A DNA stretch of 64,000 nucleotides from positions 62,001-126,000 of the forward strand of contig NZ_JAIUZI010000012.1 in assembly GCF_020171285.1 (NCBI RefSeq), written 5' to 3'. This document shows positions 34,416 through 43,054 of the stretch, piece by piece; the stretch's first letter is position 1, and every line of letters begins with the position of its first letter. The stretch is from Seohaeicola saemankumensis. GTDB lineage: Bacteria > Pseudomonadota > Alphaproteobacteria > Rhodobacterales > Rhodobacteraceae. The position numbers and the translations under genes are program-made. The notes below the pieces were generated by a model, which was not told the origin of the DNA, did no database searches, and saw only the letters and a list, made by a program, of their open reading frames with translations.

Positions 34416-35728
34416 AATGCGGCTCCCATAACGGCATTGGGCAGCCAGGTCGCAAGGCCCGGAAACAGGCAGAGCAGCACGATGGCCAGCACCATGCAGG
34501 CGACAAAGGGCAGCGACCCCATCAGAATGGTCTTGAGAGAAATGTCAGGCGCGATGCCGTTGATCACATAGAGGTTCAACCCCACCGGCGGGGAAATCAG
34601 CCCGATCTCCATGTTGATGGTCAGCACCACCGCAAACCAGATCGGATCGAAGCCGGCGGTTGTGATGATCGGCAACAGGATCGGCGCGGCCATCAGGATC
34701 ACCGCCACGGGGGGCAGGAAGAACCCCGCGATCAGCAGGAACACATTCACCGCCCCCATCAGGACCCAGCGGTTGACATCCAGCGTTCCGATCCATTCGG
34801 CAATCGACTGTGTGATGAACAGCGAGCTCAGCATGTAGGAAAACACACCGGCGGCAGCGATGATGAACAGGATCATCACCGACTCCTTGGTGCTGTCGCG
34901 CAGCACTGCCCACAGGTCTGCCGGATTCCACAGCCGGTAGATGATCATCGCGATCAAGAGGCACAGGAGCGCCCCCACGGCGGCGGTTTCCGAAGGCGTC
35001 GCCACGCCGCCGTACATCGCGTAGAGCACGCCGAGGATGATCAGAAGAAACGGCAGAACGCGGGGCAGGATCTCGAACCGTTCGGTCCAGCTGTAACTGC
35101 CCGAACCCAGGCGTTTGGCCTCGCCGGATCGCCACGTGGAATACAGCGACCAGGCCATGAACAACCCCACCAGCATCAGGCCCGGAATGACACCAGCCAA
35201 GAACAGCCGCCCGATCGAGGTTTCTGTGGCGATACCGTAGACGATCATCGTGACCGAGGGCGGGATCAGGATGCCCAAGGTGCCGCCGGCGGCAATCGAT
35301 CCGGCGGCAACGCCGTCGGGGTAGCCGCGTTTGCGCATCTCGGGAATGCCCATCTTGCCAATTGCGGCGCAGGTGGCCGGCGATGACCCCGACATGGCCG
35401 CAAACAGCGCGCAAGCCCCGAGGTTGGAAACGACCAGCCCGCCGGGAACGCGGGACAACCAGCGTTCCAGAGCTTCGTACAAATCGGCACCGGCGCGGGT
35501 CGAGGCGATGGACGAGCCCATGATGATGAACATCGGGATCGACAGCAGGGCAAAGTTATCCAGCTTGCCGAACAGGATTTCGGGCATCAATTCCAGCGAG
35601 CGCATGCCATCGAAGGCAATGAGAAAGCCGGCCGAAACGATCAGCAGCCCCATGGCCACCGACACGCCAGAGAACAACACGAGGATGGTGGTCAGGGCCA
35701 CCAGCCCGCCAAGTACGAGGGGATCCAT
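34412..35728 (-). CDS. matM: TRAP transporter large permease (DctM family), malonate
   Basis: 438-residue membrane subunit with about twelve transmembrane segments, driving uptake with a sodium gradient in this family. SIPMFIIMGSSIASTRAGADLYEALERW and AAMSGSSPATCAAIGKMGIPEM are DctM signatures (the second is the ligand/ion-binding repeat), mirrored by GLISPPVGLNLYVI in the second half. It is located three bases after matQ and overlaps matA. The malonate assignment comes from the operon content, which matches the matPQMAB layout described in Sinorhizobium meliloti. Confidence 0.9.
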   Translation of the reverse strand: MDPLVLGGLVALTTILVLFSGVSVAMGLLIVSAGFLIAFDGMRSLELMPEILFGKLDNFALLSIPMFIIMGSSIASTRAGADLYEALERWLSRVPGGLVVSNLGACALFAAMSGSSPATCAAIGKMGIPEMRKRGYPDGVAAGSIAAGGTLGILIPPSVTMIVYGIATETSIGRLFLAGVIPGLMLVGLFMAWSLYSTWRSGEAKRLGSGSYSWTERFEILPRVLPFLLIILGVLYAMYGGVATPSETAAVGALLCLLIAMIIYRLWNPADLWAVLRDSTKESVMILFIIAAAGVFSYMLSSLFITQSIAEWIGTLDVNRWVLMGAVNVFLLIAGFFLPPVAVILMAAPILLPIITTAGFDPIWFAVVLTINMEIGLISPPVGLNLYVINGIAPDISLKTILMGSLPFVACMVLAIVLLCLFPGLATWLPNAVMGAAF

Positions 35729-35731
35729 CGG

Positions 35732-36277
35732 TCAGCTTTCCAGTCCAAATGGTGTGTCGACGCCGATCAGCAGCGCCACGAGGTCGGCGATCAGCTGCAA
35801 CATCAGCAGGGCGAACCCGATCGGCAGGGCGAGGTAGGGAATCCACAGCCTGACCCCCCAGACAGTGTCAGACCGCCAGCCCCGCTCCCAGGCGAAATGC
35901 CAGTATTCATACCCGTACCACAGCATAACCGCGACGATGCCGATGGACAGGCAGGCGGTCAGAACGGCCAGCACGTAACGCGCGCGGGGCGGCAGCGAAA
36001 TGGGGATCAGATCGACGTTCACGTGCCCGCGCAAGCGTTGCACGTATGACAGGCCAATGAGGGTTGCCGCGATGACCAGATAGATCACCGCCTCGGTCTG
36101 CCAGACGGTCGAGCCGTTCAGAACAAAGCGGATGACGATCATCTGACAGGTGATTGCGACGGCGGCGACGATCATGGCCGCCGAGCACCAACCCGCCAGC
36201 GTCGACAGGGCAGCCACGGTGCGCAGAAACGGGTTGTTGCCGGTTGGTGCGATTCTGGCAGAGCTTTGTCCGGCCAT
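35732..36277 (-). CDS. matQ: TRAP transporter small permease (DctQ family), malonate
   Basis: 181 residues with four hydrophobic segments (AALSTLAGWCSAAMIVAAVAI, VIYLVIAATLIGLSYV, VLAVLTACLSIGIVAVMLW, LALPIGFALLMLQLIADLV). The VWQTEAVIYLVI region and RLRGHVNVDLIP correspond to the conserved E and R-x-x-H-V blocks of DctQ. The start is ATG 36277 behind AAGGAAAC. It holds the large subunit and is required for transport. Confidence 0.88.
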   Translation of the reverse strand: MAGQSSARIAPTGNNPFLRTVAALSTLAGWCSAAMIVAAVAITCQMIVIRFVLNGSTVWQTEAVIYLVIAATLIGLSYVQRLRGHVNVDLIPISLPPRARYVLAVLTACLSIGIVAVMLWYGYEYWHFAWERGWRSDTVWGVRLWIPYLALPIGFALLMLQLIADLVALLIGVDTPFGLES

Positions 36278-36333
36278 GATCGTTTCCTTCTTCTTCAGGT
36301 GGTGGGGCAACCGATGGCTGCCCCGCTACCGCA

Positions 36334-37320
36334 TCATTCCACGGCCAGCGCGAGATCCAGCAACTGCTGCCCGTCCGGAACCTCTTCGACAAATTTCTTG
36401 TACGAGGTTTCCATCGCCAGCTTGCGCCACGCGTCGAAGTCTTCTGCGCTCATCTGCGCAATCTCGACACCTGCGTCGGCAAACACCTTGGCGGATGCCG
36501 CATCCTGTCCCTTGGCGTTTTCCAGATAATAGGCTTCGGCCTTGGCCGAAGCGGCCAGCAGTGCGGCCTGCTGTTCTTCGGTCAGCCCTTCAAAGGTGCT
36601 CTTGTTCATCAGCAGCGGCTGATACATGAACCACAAGGCCACGTCGCCCGCCGGAGTGTAGCAGCTGACCTGCTCGTAGATCCGGTACGAGACAAAGGAC
36701 GACGACGACGTATTGGCCGCCTGCAGCACGCCGGTCTGCATCGCGTTGTAGATTTCGGACGATGCCATGGAAGCAATCGAAGCCCCGGCGCCCGCCAGCA
36801 TCTGTTCAAACGACTTGCCCGCCGCACGCGTCTGCAGGCCCGCGACATCCTCGGGTGCGGTGATGCACTTGTCCTTGCCCGCGAAACCGCCCGCCAGATA
36901 ACCGTGGACCAGCACCATCACGTCATCGTCGGCCATCTTGGCCTCGAGCGCTTCCATAAAGGGCGAATTGCTGAGCCGGGCGGCGTGGTCATGGTTCTTC
37001 ACCAGGCCGGGCATCAGCGTCAGGTTATAGGCCGGCTGCTGGCCACCGGCATAGCTGAGCGGCAGAACGGTCATGTCCAGTTGGCCACGGCTGAGCGGCT
37101 TGTATTGTTCGCGCGGCTTGAACAGCGACTTTGAGCCGAAAATCTTGATTTCAAGGTCGACATTAGCGGCGGCCACTTCGTCGGCCACGATCTGCGCGAC
37201 TTGGTGACGGATGTCCTTGTTCGACCATTGGTGCGACAGGCGCAGTTCGGTTGCATTGGCCAGCGTGCCCGCAGACACCAGCGCCAGCGCTGCAACCGCA
37301 GTTTTCAGCATGGATTTCAT
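36334..37320 (-). CDS. matP: TRAP transporter solute-binding protein (DctP family), malonate
   Basis: 328-residue periplasmic receptor. Signal peptide MKSMLKTAVAALALVSAGTLANA, then TELRLSHQWSNKDIRHQVAQ as the first lobe. LQTRAAGKSFEQMLAGAGASI carries the conserved Arg that binds a carboxylate, and IYNAMQTGVLQAANTS is the usual DctP loop. GGGAGGAAATC precedes the ATG. It is the first gene of the malonate operon, separated by 136 bases from the divergent GntR regulator. Confidence 0.9.
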   Translation of the reverse strand: MKSMLKTAVAALALVSAGTLANATELRLSHQWSNKDIRHQVAQIVADEVAAANVDLEIKIFGSKSLFKPREQYKPLSRGQLDMTVLPLSYAGGQQPAYNLTLMPGLVKNHDHAARLSNSPFMEALEAKMADDDVMVLVHGYLAGGFAGKDKCITAPEDVAGLQTRAAGKSFEQMLAGAGASIASMASSEIYNAMQTGVLQAANTSSSSFVSYRIYEQVSCYTPAGDVALWFMYQPLLMNKSTFEGLTEEQQAALLAASAKAEAYYLENAKGQDAASAKVFADAGVEIAQMSAEDFDAWRKLAMETSYKKFVEEVPDGQQLLDLALAVE

Positions 37321-37400
37321 GATTTCCTCCCAAAGAATCCGACCCGGATGGACCGGGGCGTGCCAAAACGTAAGCTCATGATGTTTTTCAAGTCAAGTTT

Positions 37401-37410
37401 TTGTATACAA
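37401..37410. promoter_or_regulatory. Putative MatR operator (perfect palindrome)
   Basis: TTGTATACAA, a perfect 10-bp palindrome within TTTTTGTATACAAGAA, midway between the divergent matP and matR starts. FCD-type GntR regulators bind such TTGT-N2-ACAA sites; the minus strand reads TCTTGTATACAAAA, close to the site I recall for MatR of Rhizobium (TCTTGTA/TACACGA). Confidence 0.72.
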
Positions 37411-37415
37411 GAATA

Positions 37416-37425
37416 TCAATATTGA
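37416..37425. repeat. Second palindrome in matP-matR region
   Basis: TCAATATTGA, a perfect palindrome five bases from the TTGTATACAA site. It could be a second contact for a dimeric or tetrameric regulator, or simply the A/T-rich promoter of matR. Confidence 0.4.
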
Positions 37426-37456
37426 ATTCGTTGCGCCGGAATGCTAAGGCAAAAAA

Positions 37457-38113
37457 ATGCAGCAACGTCGTGCCGACAATATCGCCGAGGAACTCGAAGA
37501 GCTGATCTTCAACGGAACCTACTCAGACGGAGACCGGCTGGACGAGGTACGGCTGGCCGATCAGTTCGGCGTTTCCAGAACACCGCTTCGAGAAGCATTT
37601 CAAAGACTTGCCCTGTCCGGGCTGGTTGAGTTGATCCCCCGGCGCGGCGCCTTTGTCCGACAGCCGGGGCCTGTCGAGCTCATGGAAATGTTCGAAGTCA
37701 TGGCCGAACTCGAAGCGGTCTGCGGTCGTCTTGCCGCGATGCGGATTTCGGACAAGGCGCTGGATGATCTGCGCGACGCGAACGCCAAATGCCAGGCGGC
37801 CGTCGATGCCCAGGACACTGATGCCTACTATGTCGAAAACGAGCGGTTTCATCGAATCATCTACCGGCAGTCGGGCAATTCCTTTCTCGAACAGGAGGCC
37901 GCGAAACTGCACAAGCGGCTCAAGCCGTTCCGCCGGCAACAGCTGCGGTTTCGCGGGCGCATGGCACAGTCCATGGCCGAACACGAGGCGGTGGTCGATG
38001 CGCTGACCCGCGGTGCGGGCGACGCCGCCTCTGCCGCGCTGCGCGCGCACGTGGCCGTTCAGGGCGAGAAATTCCACAACCTGATGGCCAGCCTGAAAAG
38101 CGCCGCCGAATAG
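37457..38113 (+). CDS. matR: GntR-family regulator (FCD subfamily), malonate operon
   Basis: 218 residues. The N-terminal winged helix has SDGDRLDEVRLADQFGVSRTPLREAFQRLALSGLVELIPRRG-type order (shown in part: LADQFGVSRTPLREAF), the GntR signature. From about residue 80 an all-helical FCD domain follows, with the metal-binding Asp/His pattern (VENERFHRIIY, MAEHEAVVDAL). ATG at 37457 with AAGG upstream. It is divergent from the malonate TRAP/mat operon with palindromes between, matching MatR/GtrA arrangements in rhizobia, where malonate relieves or activates control. It ends three bases before the convergent quiC stop. Confidence 0.88.
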   Translation: MQQRRADNIAEELEELIFNGTYSDGDRLDEVRLADQFGVSRTPLREAFQRLALSGLVELIPRRGAFVRQPGPVELMEMFEVMAELEAVCGRLAAMRISDKALDDLRDANAKCQAAVDAQDTDAYYVENERFHRIIYRQSGNSFLEQEAAKLHKRLKPFRRQQLRFRGRMAQSMAEHEAVVDALTRGAGDAASAALRAHVAVQGEKFHNLMASLKSAAE

Positions 38114-38116
38114 CGG

Positions 38117-40003
38117 CTATCGGCGCGGCATCCCCTTGGCCCGCATCTGCCGTTTTTGCGCGGCGATCCGGAAGGGCGCGTTCGGCGCACCATAGCCATC
38201 GTAGGGGCCCCGGCGTTCTAGGATCTCAAAGAACATGCCCCCGGCAAAAGGCTGGCTGTAGATCTGAAAAAACGCGCCTGCATCGTCACAGTCGTACAGG
38301 ATGTTGTGCTGTTTCATCAGCGCCAGCTGGTCCTCGGGGATATCGAACCGCGACACCAGATCGGCATAGTAGTTCTCGGTCATCGGCAGCGAGGCAAAGC
38401 CCGATTTTGCCAGCGCCTGGGCAGTGGCAAAGATGTCATCCGTGGCAAAGGCCACATGCTGCACCGGCGCGCCGAAACTCTCGGCCAGGAAAGACCCGGC
38501 GAGCGTGCGATGCGTCTCGGCACCATTCAGCGTGATCCGGAACCCGTTACCGGCCGCCTTGAGCGCCTGGCTGCGCACCAGACCGTCGGGATCGATCACG
38601 TCGACCATAGGCGCGCGGTCCATGTCGAACAACGAGGTGTAGAACAACGACCAGCTGAGCATTTCGTCATAGGTCATGGTCTGCGCGATATGATCGACGC
38701 TTTCCAATCCATGCGCGCCGGGTGCTGTTCCGGTGGCGGCGAATTCCGATGCCCAGACAGCCGACAGTCTGTCCGACCCGTCGAGGAAATGCAGCAGGCT
38801 GCCGCCCAGTCCACGGATCGCCGGTATGTCCAGCTGGCCGGGTCCGAGAGGCTGCTGGAATGGCTCGGATCCCAATGCCGTGGCCCGTTGAACGGTGTCG
38901 CAGGCCGATGTCACTGACAGCCCGATATCGCAGATGTTGGTGCCGTGGACATTGAATGCGGTGCCGGCGAAATCCTGACGTTCGCGGTTGATCACGATCC
39001 GGATGTCGCCCTGTTGCCATAAGGTCAGGTCCTTGGACACATGTTTGCCTGTCTGCGCGAACCCCAGTGTTTCCAACAGGTGCTCCAGCGCCTGCGCTTC
39101 GGCCCCGCGCGAGGCGAACTCGACAAAGGCGGTGCCCTCGACCGCGACGCGGGCAGGCATATCGGGCAGATCCACGGTCAGTTCGGGTTCGGCCCGGCGA
39201 ACATCATCCATCAGGTAGATCAGCGACCTGTAGCCGTCGCGGGCGACGCTGGCGGGGTTCCCGCCGCGAAACTGATCGTTAAAGATCTCGAGACTGATCG
39301 GCCCGGTGTAGCCGGTCGCGGCCACCGCTCGGGTGAAACTGCGCACATCCAGATCACCTTCGCCGGGCATGTTGCGGAAATGGCGGGACCAGTACAGCAG
39401 GTCCATGTCAATGCGCGGCGCATCGGCCAGTTGCACAAAGAAGATCCTGTCGCCGGGAATGCGGCGGATGGTTTCCGGGTCGATGCCGCGCCCCAGGGTG
39501 TGGAAACTGTCGAGGATCAGTCCGATGTTCGGATGATCAGCCCGGCGGACGATTTCCCAGGCGTCGCGGTGGTCGTTGACATGCCGGCCCCAGGCCAGCG
39601 CCTCGTATCCCACGCGGATGCCGCGCGCGGCCGCCCGTTCGCCCAGTTCGGCAAAATCCTCGGCGGCCCGGTCGATTCCGCCCAGAGCATCGGGATGAAC
39701 GGAGGAACAGAACAACACCAGATCGGTGCCCAGTTCCTGCATCAGGTCAAACTTGCGCTCTGCCCGATCAAAGGCCTTGGTCCGTTGTGCGCCGGGCAGC
39801 CCTTCGAAATCGCGAAACGGCTGGAACAGGGTGATGTCCAACCCGTGATCCCTGATCAGGCGGCCGACATCGCGCGGGCTGCTTTCGTCGGCGATGAAAT
39901 CCTGTTCAAAGATTTCCACGCCGTCGAAACCGGCGGCGGCAATGGCCTGCAGCTTTTCGCGCAGGCTGCCGGATACCGAGACGGTGGCGATCGAGGTCTT
40001 CAT
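38117..40003 (-). CDS. quiC: Bifunctional 3-dehydroshikimate dehydratase / VOC (HPPD-like) protein
   Basis: 628 residues, QuiC1-type fusion. Residues 1-290 form an AP-endonuclease-2 TIM barrel: metal ligands lie in GYEALAWGRHVNDH (Glu), LILDSFHTLGRG (Asp), FFVQLADAPRID (Gln) and PISLEIFND (Glu). This half converts 3-dehydroshikimate to protocatechuate. Residues about 320-628 are two VOC repeats with the 4-hydroxyphenylpyruvate-dioxygenase metal triad: VDHIAQTM (His), VQHVAFATDD (His) and GMFFEILERRG (Glu). Whether the second half has its own activity is not known. The ATG at 40003 overlaps the aroE-like stop by ATGA. It is the last gene of the tctCBA operon. Confidence 0.9.
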   Translation of the reverse strand: MKTSIATVSVSGSLREKLQAIAAAGFDGVEIFEQDFIADESSPRDVGRLIRDHGLDITLFQPFRDFEGLPGAQRTKAFDRAERKFDLMQELGTDLVLFCSSVHPDALGGIDRAAEDFAELGERAAARGIRVGYEALAWGRHVNDHRDAWEIVRRADHPNIGLILDSFHTLGRGIDPETIRRIPGDRIFFVQLADAPRIDMDLLYWSRHFRNMPGEGDLDVRSFTRAVAATGYTGPISLEIFNDQFRGGNPASVARDGYRSLIYLMDDVRRAEPELTVDLPDMPARVAVEGTAFVEFASRGAEAQALEHLLETLGFAQTGKHVSKDLTLWQQGDIRIVINRERQDFAGTAFNVHGTNICDIGLSVTSACDTVQRATALGSEPFQQPLGPGQLDIPAIRGLGGSLLHFLDGSDRLSAVWASEFAATGTAPGAHGLESVDHIAQTMTYDEMLSWSLFYTSLFDMDRAPMVDVIDPDGLVRSQALKAAGNGFRITLNGAETHRTLAGSFLAESFGAPVQHVAFATDDIFATAQALAKSGFASLPMTENYYADLVSRFDIPEDQLALMKQHNILYDCDDAGAFFQIYSQPFAGGMFFEILERRGPYDGYGAPNAPFRIAAQKRQMRAKGMPRR

Positions 40004-40851
40004 GCCGCTTCTCCCATGTGGATCAACGCGTGGCGAAGGGTGGCCTGGTTCACCGGGGCACCGCAGAAATGCGCCCAGGCGTGGACGCCTTGAAAAAAGA
40101 ACAGCTCCCAACCACTGATCACCGACAATCCCATATCCGCCGCATCGGTCAGGAACCGGGTTTCGACGGGCGTATAGACCGCGTCAAAGGCCCAGTCGGC
40201 CCCGGCCATCGCATGGCCGGGCAGGGGCGTGCCCTCGTATCCGACCATCCCGACCGGGGTGCAGTTGATCAGCCCGCTTGCGCCCCGCGCGCCTGTCTCG
40301 GGGTCCGTGCAGATGGTGACCGCCATGTCGGGGGCCACGCCGGCCAGAGTATCCGCCAGCGCCCGCGCCTTGTCCAGATCGCGATCCAGCAGCCGCAGTT
40401 CCGTGGCGCCAAGGCCAGCCAGACCAAAGGCCACCGCCCGCCCCACACCGCCGGTGCCGATCATCAGAACCGGCCCGGGCGCCGCCTGTCCGCGCGCCTG
40501 TCCATAGGCGGCCATGAAGCCCGAGTAATCGGTGTTATGGCCCCGTGGTCCATCGGCGTCGAAGATCACCGTGTTCACCGCCCCCATCGCGCGGGCCAGG
40601 GGATCGTCAATATGAACCAGGTCCGCGATCCGCTCCTTGTAGGGATAGGTGATGTTGATGCCGCGATATCCTGCCTTGGAGCATTCGTCAAAGACCTGCT
40701 CGGGCGATTGTCCGCGTTCGCGCGGAACCAGCCGGTCATAGGTCACCGCAATGCCGTTCTGATCGCCGGCGAGACGGTGCAGAAGGGGTGACCGGGACCG
40801 CGCGATGTTATCTCCGATCAGGCCGAGTTTTAGGGTGTCGACCGTTTTCAT
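40000..40851 (-). CDS. aroE: Shikimate/quinate dehydrogenase, probably NAD-dependent and catabolic
   Basis: 283 residues, AroE/YdiB family. SRSPLLH binds the substrate hydroxyls, NITYPYKE has the catalytic Lys and HNTDYSGF the catalytic Asp; GTGGVGRAVAFGL is the nucleotide loop. The residue after the second strand is acidic (LLDRDLDKA) where NADP enzymes have NRT, which argues for NAD and a catabolic role, as in YdiB or QsuD. ATGA overlaps link it to tctA and quiC. It would make 3-dehydroshikimate (or 3-dehydroquinate) for the QuiC dehydratase. A biosynthetic AroE should lie elsewhere. Confidence 0.86.
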   Translation of the reverse strand: MKTVDTLKLGLIGDNIARSRSPLLHRLAGDQNGIAVTYDRLVPRERGQSPEQVFDECSKAGYRGINITYPYKERIADLVHIDDPLARAMGAVNTVIFDADGPRGHNTDYSGFMAAYGQARGQAAPGPVLMIGTGGVGRAVAFGLAGLGATELRLLDRDLDKARALADTLAGVAPDMAVTICTDPETGARGASGLINCTPVGMVGYEGTPLPGHAMAGADWAFDAVYTPVETRFLTDAADMGLSVISGWELFFFQGVHAWAHFCGAPVNQATLRHALIHMGEAA

Positions 40852-42368
40852 TTCGGCGCAACCTTCTGTTCGCCCAAGACGCGGGCCTTGGCCCAGCCCC
40901 ATAGCGGTGTCTGCGAGACAAAGATCAGGATGACCGCGATGAACAGCACCAGTGAGAGCGGGCTGGTCACGATCCCTTCAAAGAACCGCCCCAGATCCTC
41001 GCGTTCCGAAATAATCGCGCGCCGCCAGTTCTCGTCCAGCAGGCGCGACAGGATCACGCCCAGGATCACCGGCCCCAATGGATAGCCATAGTGCCGCATG
41101 AAGTAGCCGAAGAAGCCGAAACCAAGCATCCAGTAGACATCGTTGATCGAGTTGTTGACCGCATAGGCGCCGACAATCGACAGCAGCATGATCAGCGGTA
41201 TCAGAACCGCGCGCGGCATTTCGACGATCTTGGTGAACAGCTTGATCCCCGTCAGGCCAAAGATCAGCATGAAGATGTTCGCCATGACCAGCGCGCCGAC
41301 GATAAACCAGAACATGTCCGGCTTGTCGATCATCAGCATCGGACCGGGATTCAGCCCGTGGATGAACAGCGCACCGATCATGATGGCGGTCACTGCGTCG
41401 CCGGGAATGCCCAGCGTCATCATCGGGATGAAAGCTCCGCCGACGGCGGCGTTGTTGGCGGTCTCCGGGGCGACCAGCCCCTCCATCGCGCCATCGCCGA
41501 ATTCGCGTTCGGGGTCCTTGGTGACTCGTTTCGCGTGATCATAGGCCATCAGCGCGGCGATGTCCCCGCCAGTGCCGGGCAGGGCACCGATGATCACGCC
41601 AATCGAAGAAGTCTGCAGCGACAGCGGCAGGTGTTTCTTGACCGTGGCCAGCGAGGGCACGATGCGGCTGATTTTTTGCCGAATGGCGGGTTGTCCGACG
41701 TGGTGCAGCTGCAAAAGCGCCTCGGACACGCCGAACATGCCGATCATGACGGCGATAAAGGAGATGCCGCCCTCCATGATCTGGAGGTCAAAGGTAAAGC
41801 GTTTGGTAAAGGTCAACGGGTCGCGACCGACCGCCCCAACCGCGATGCCGAGCGCGCCGGCAAAGATCCCCTTGAGCAGGCTGCCCGAGGACAGCGAACC
41901 CACCAGCAGAATGCCCAGAATGGCCAGCAGCATATAGTCCCGGGGTTGGAATTTTAGCGCGAAATCCGACACCATCGGCGCGGCCAACGCCAGCACGCCG
42001 ATGCCCAGGAAGCCGCCAAGAAACGACATCACCGTGGTGACACCAATGGCGGTCCCGGCCTCGCCGCGCTTGGCCATGGGATAGCCGTCCAGCGCGGTTG
42101 CGATGGCCGAGGGCGCGCCGGGAATGTTCAGCAGGATCGCCGTGCGTGACCCACCATAGACGCCGCCCATGTAGATGCCGATCATCAGCGAAATGGCCGG
42201 GTAGACGTCCCAGGCAAAGGTAAAGGAGATCAGGATCGACACCGCCATGGTCACCGACAGGCCGGGAATGGCGCCGACATAGACGCCGGCAAAGGTTCCA
42301 AGACCCACCAGCAGCAACAACTCGGGCTGGGTAAAGACCGTCAGGAATGCAATCAAGGCCTCCATCAT
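40848..42368 (-). CDS. tctA: Tripartite tricarboxylate transporter, TctA large permease
   Basis: 506 residues, about twelve transmembrane helices. GTFAGVYVGAIPGLSVTMA and the second-half GALPGTGGDIAALMAYDHAKR are the duplicated TctA signatures (GxxPGLG-like turns). AFIPMMTLGIPGDAVTAIMIGAL lies between the repeats. Transport needs TctB and a TctC receptor, both upstream. It is followed at once by the dehydrogenase and dehydratase genes, so the substrate is probably shikimate, quinate or a similar hydroxy-acid rather than citrate. Confidence 0.93.
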   Translation of the reverse strand: MMEALIAFLTVFTQPELLLLVGLGTFAGVYVGAIPGLSVTMAVSILISFTFAWDVYPAISLMIGIYMGGVYGGSRTAILLNIPGAPSAIATALDGYPMAKRGEAGTAIGVTTVMSFLGGFLGIGVLALAAPMVSDFALKFQPRDYMLLAILGILLVGSLSSGSLLKGIFAGALGIAVGAVGRDPLTFTKRFTFDLQIMEGGISFIAVMIGMFGVSEALLQLHHVGQPAIRQKISRIVPSLATVKKHLPLSLQTSSIGVIIGALPGTGGDIAALMAYDHAKRVTKDPEREFGDGAMEGLVAPETANNAAVGGAFIPMMTLGIPGDAVTAIMIGALFIHGLNPGPMLMIDKPDMFWFIVGALVMANIFMLIFGLTGIKLFTKIVEMPRAVLIPLIMLLSIVGAYAVNNSINDVYWMLGFGFFGYFMRHYGYPLGPVILGVILSRLLDENWRRAIISEREDLGRFFEGIVTSPLSLVLFIAVILIFVSQTPLWGWAKARVLGEQKVAPK

Positions 42369-42931
42369 TCCGCCCCCACACGTGCAAAGTCGCGGAACAG
42401 CTGGATGATCTCGGCCTCGGGCACGACGCCGGCAGGCATCAGCACGGTAAAGACGATGCGGAAGATCAGCCAGATCGCAAACAGGCTGCCCAGAGACACC
42501 ACCAGCGTATAGGCCCAGCTGCGGCGAGTCAGAAACTTGATCGCGATGATCAGGAACAGCGCCGATGTCGGCAGAAAGCCGAGCGGACGCAGAAGAAACC
42601 CGTAAGCGACCAGCAACACGCCGAACAGGACCACGACGCCTGGCAGAATATCGACAGAGATCCGTTCGCTGGTGACCAGCGGCAGACGGACCGTGCGGAT
42701 CACGATGATCAGCGCGGTGATCGCCATGACCAAAGTGGTCGCCATGGGGACGGTGCCTGGCGCCGACAGGGCGTCAAACCCGGAAATGCCATAAGCGCTG
42801 TAGAGCAGGACAAGGCTGGCCACGAACAGGAAGCCGCCAAAGATCAATTCGCCGGGGCGTCGGTGGTTTTTATACCCGCCCGGCGTGGCGTCCGATGATC
42901 CGTCGTGGTGTTCGCTGTGCGAAGTCGACAT
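42365..42931 (-). CDS. tctB: Tripartite tricarboxylate transporter, TctB small subunit
   Basis: 188 residues. A hydrophilic His/Ser-rich start (SEHHDGSSD) is followed by four hydrophobic segments from LIFGGFLFVASLVLLYSAYG to SLGSLFAIWLIFRIVFTVL. LLVAYGFLLRPLGFLPTSALFLI is the TctB hallmark. Its stop overlaps the tctA ATG. It is separated from tctC by a 123-base gap holding a strong hairpin. Confidence 0.88.
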   Translation of the reverse strand: MSTSHSEHHDGSSDATPGGYKNHRRPGELIFGGFLFVASLVLLYSAYGISGFDALSAPGTVPMATTLVMAITALIIVIRTVRLPLVTSERISVDILPGVVVLFGVLLVAYGFLLRPLGFLPTSALFLIIAIKFLTRRSWAYTLVVSLGSLFAIWLIFRIVFTVLMPAGVVPEAEIIQLFRDFARVGAE

Positions 42932-43012
42932 GATTTCCCTTTCAGCAGGTGCGTGCCCGCTTTTACAAAGCGCGCCGCTCCTTCAGCTCTGAAGGGCGGC
43001 GCCGCAGGTCGC

Positions 43013-43033
43013 GGGGCGGCGCCGGGCCGCCCC
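43013..43033 (-). repeat. Hairpin between tctC and tctB
   Basis: GGGGCGGC-GCCGG-GCCGCCCC, a perfect 8-bp stem with 5-base loop, preceded by a direct repeat of GGGCGGCGCCG. No T-tract on the minus strand, so it is more likely to stabilise the tctC mRNA end than to terminate transcription. Confidence 0.6.
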
Positions 43034-43054
43034 GATTGCTGTCGCGTCCAGCGG

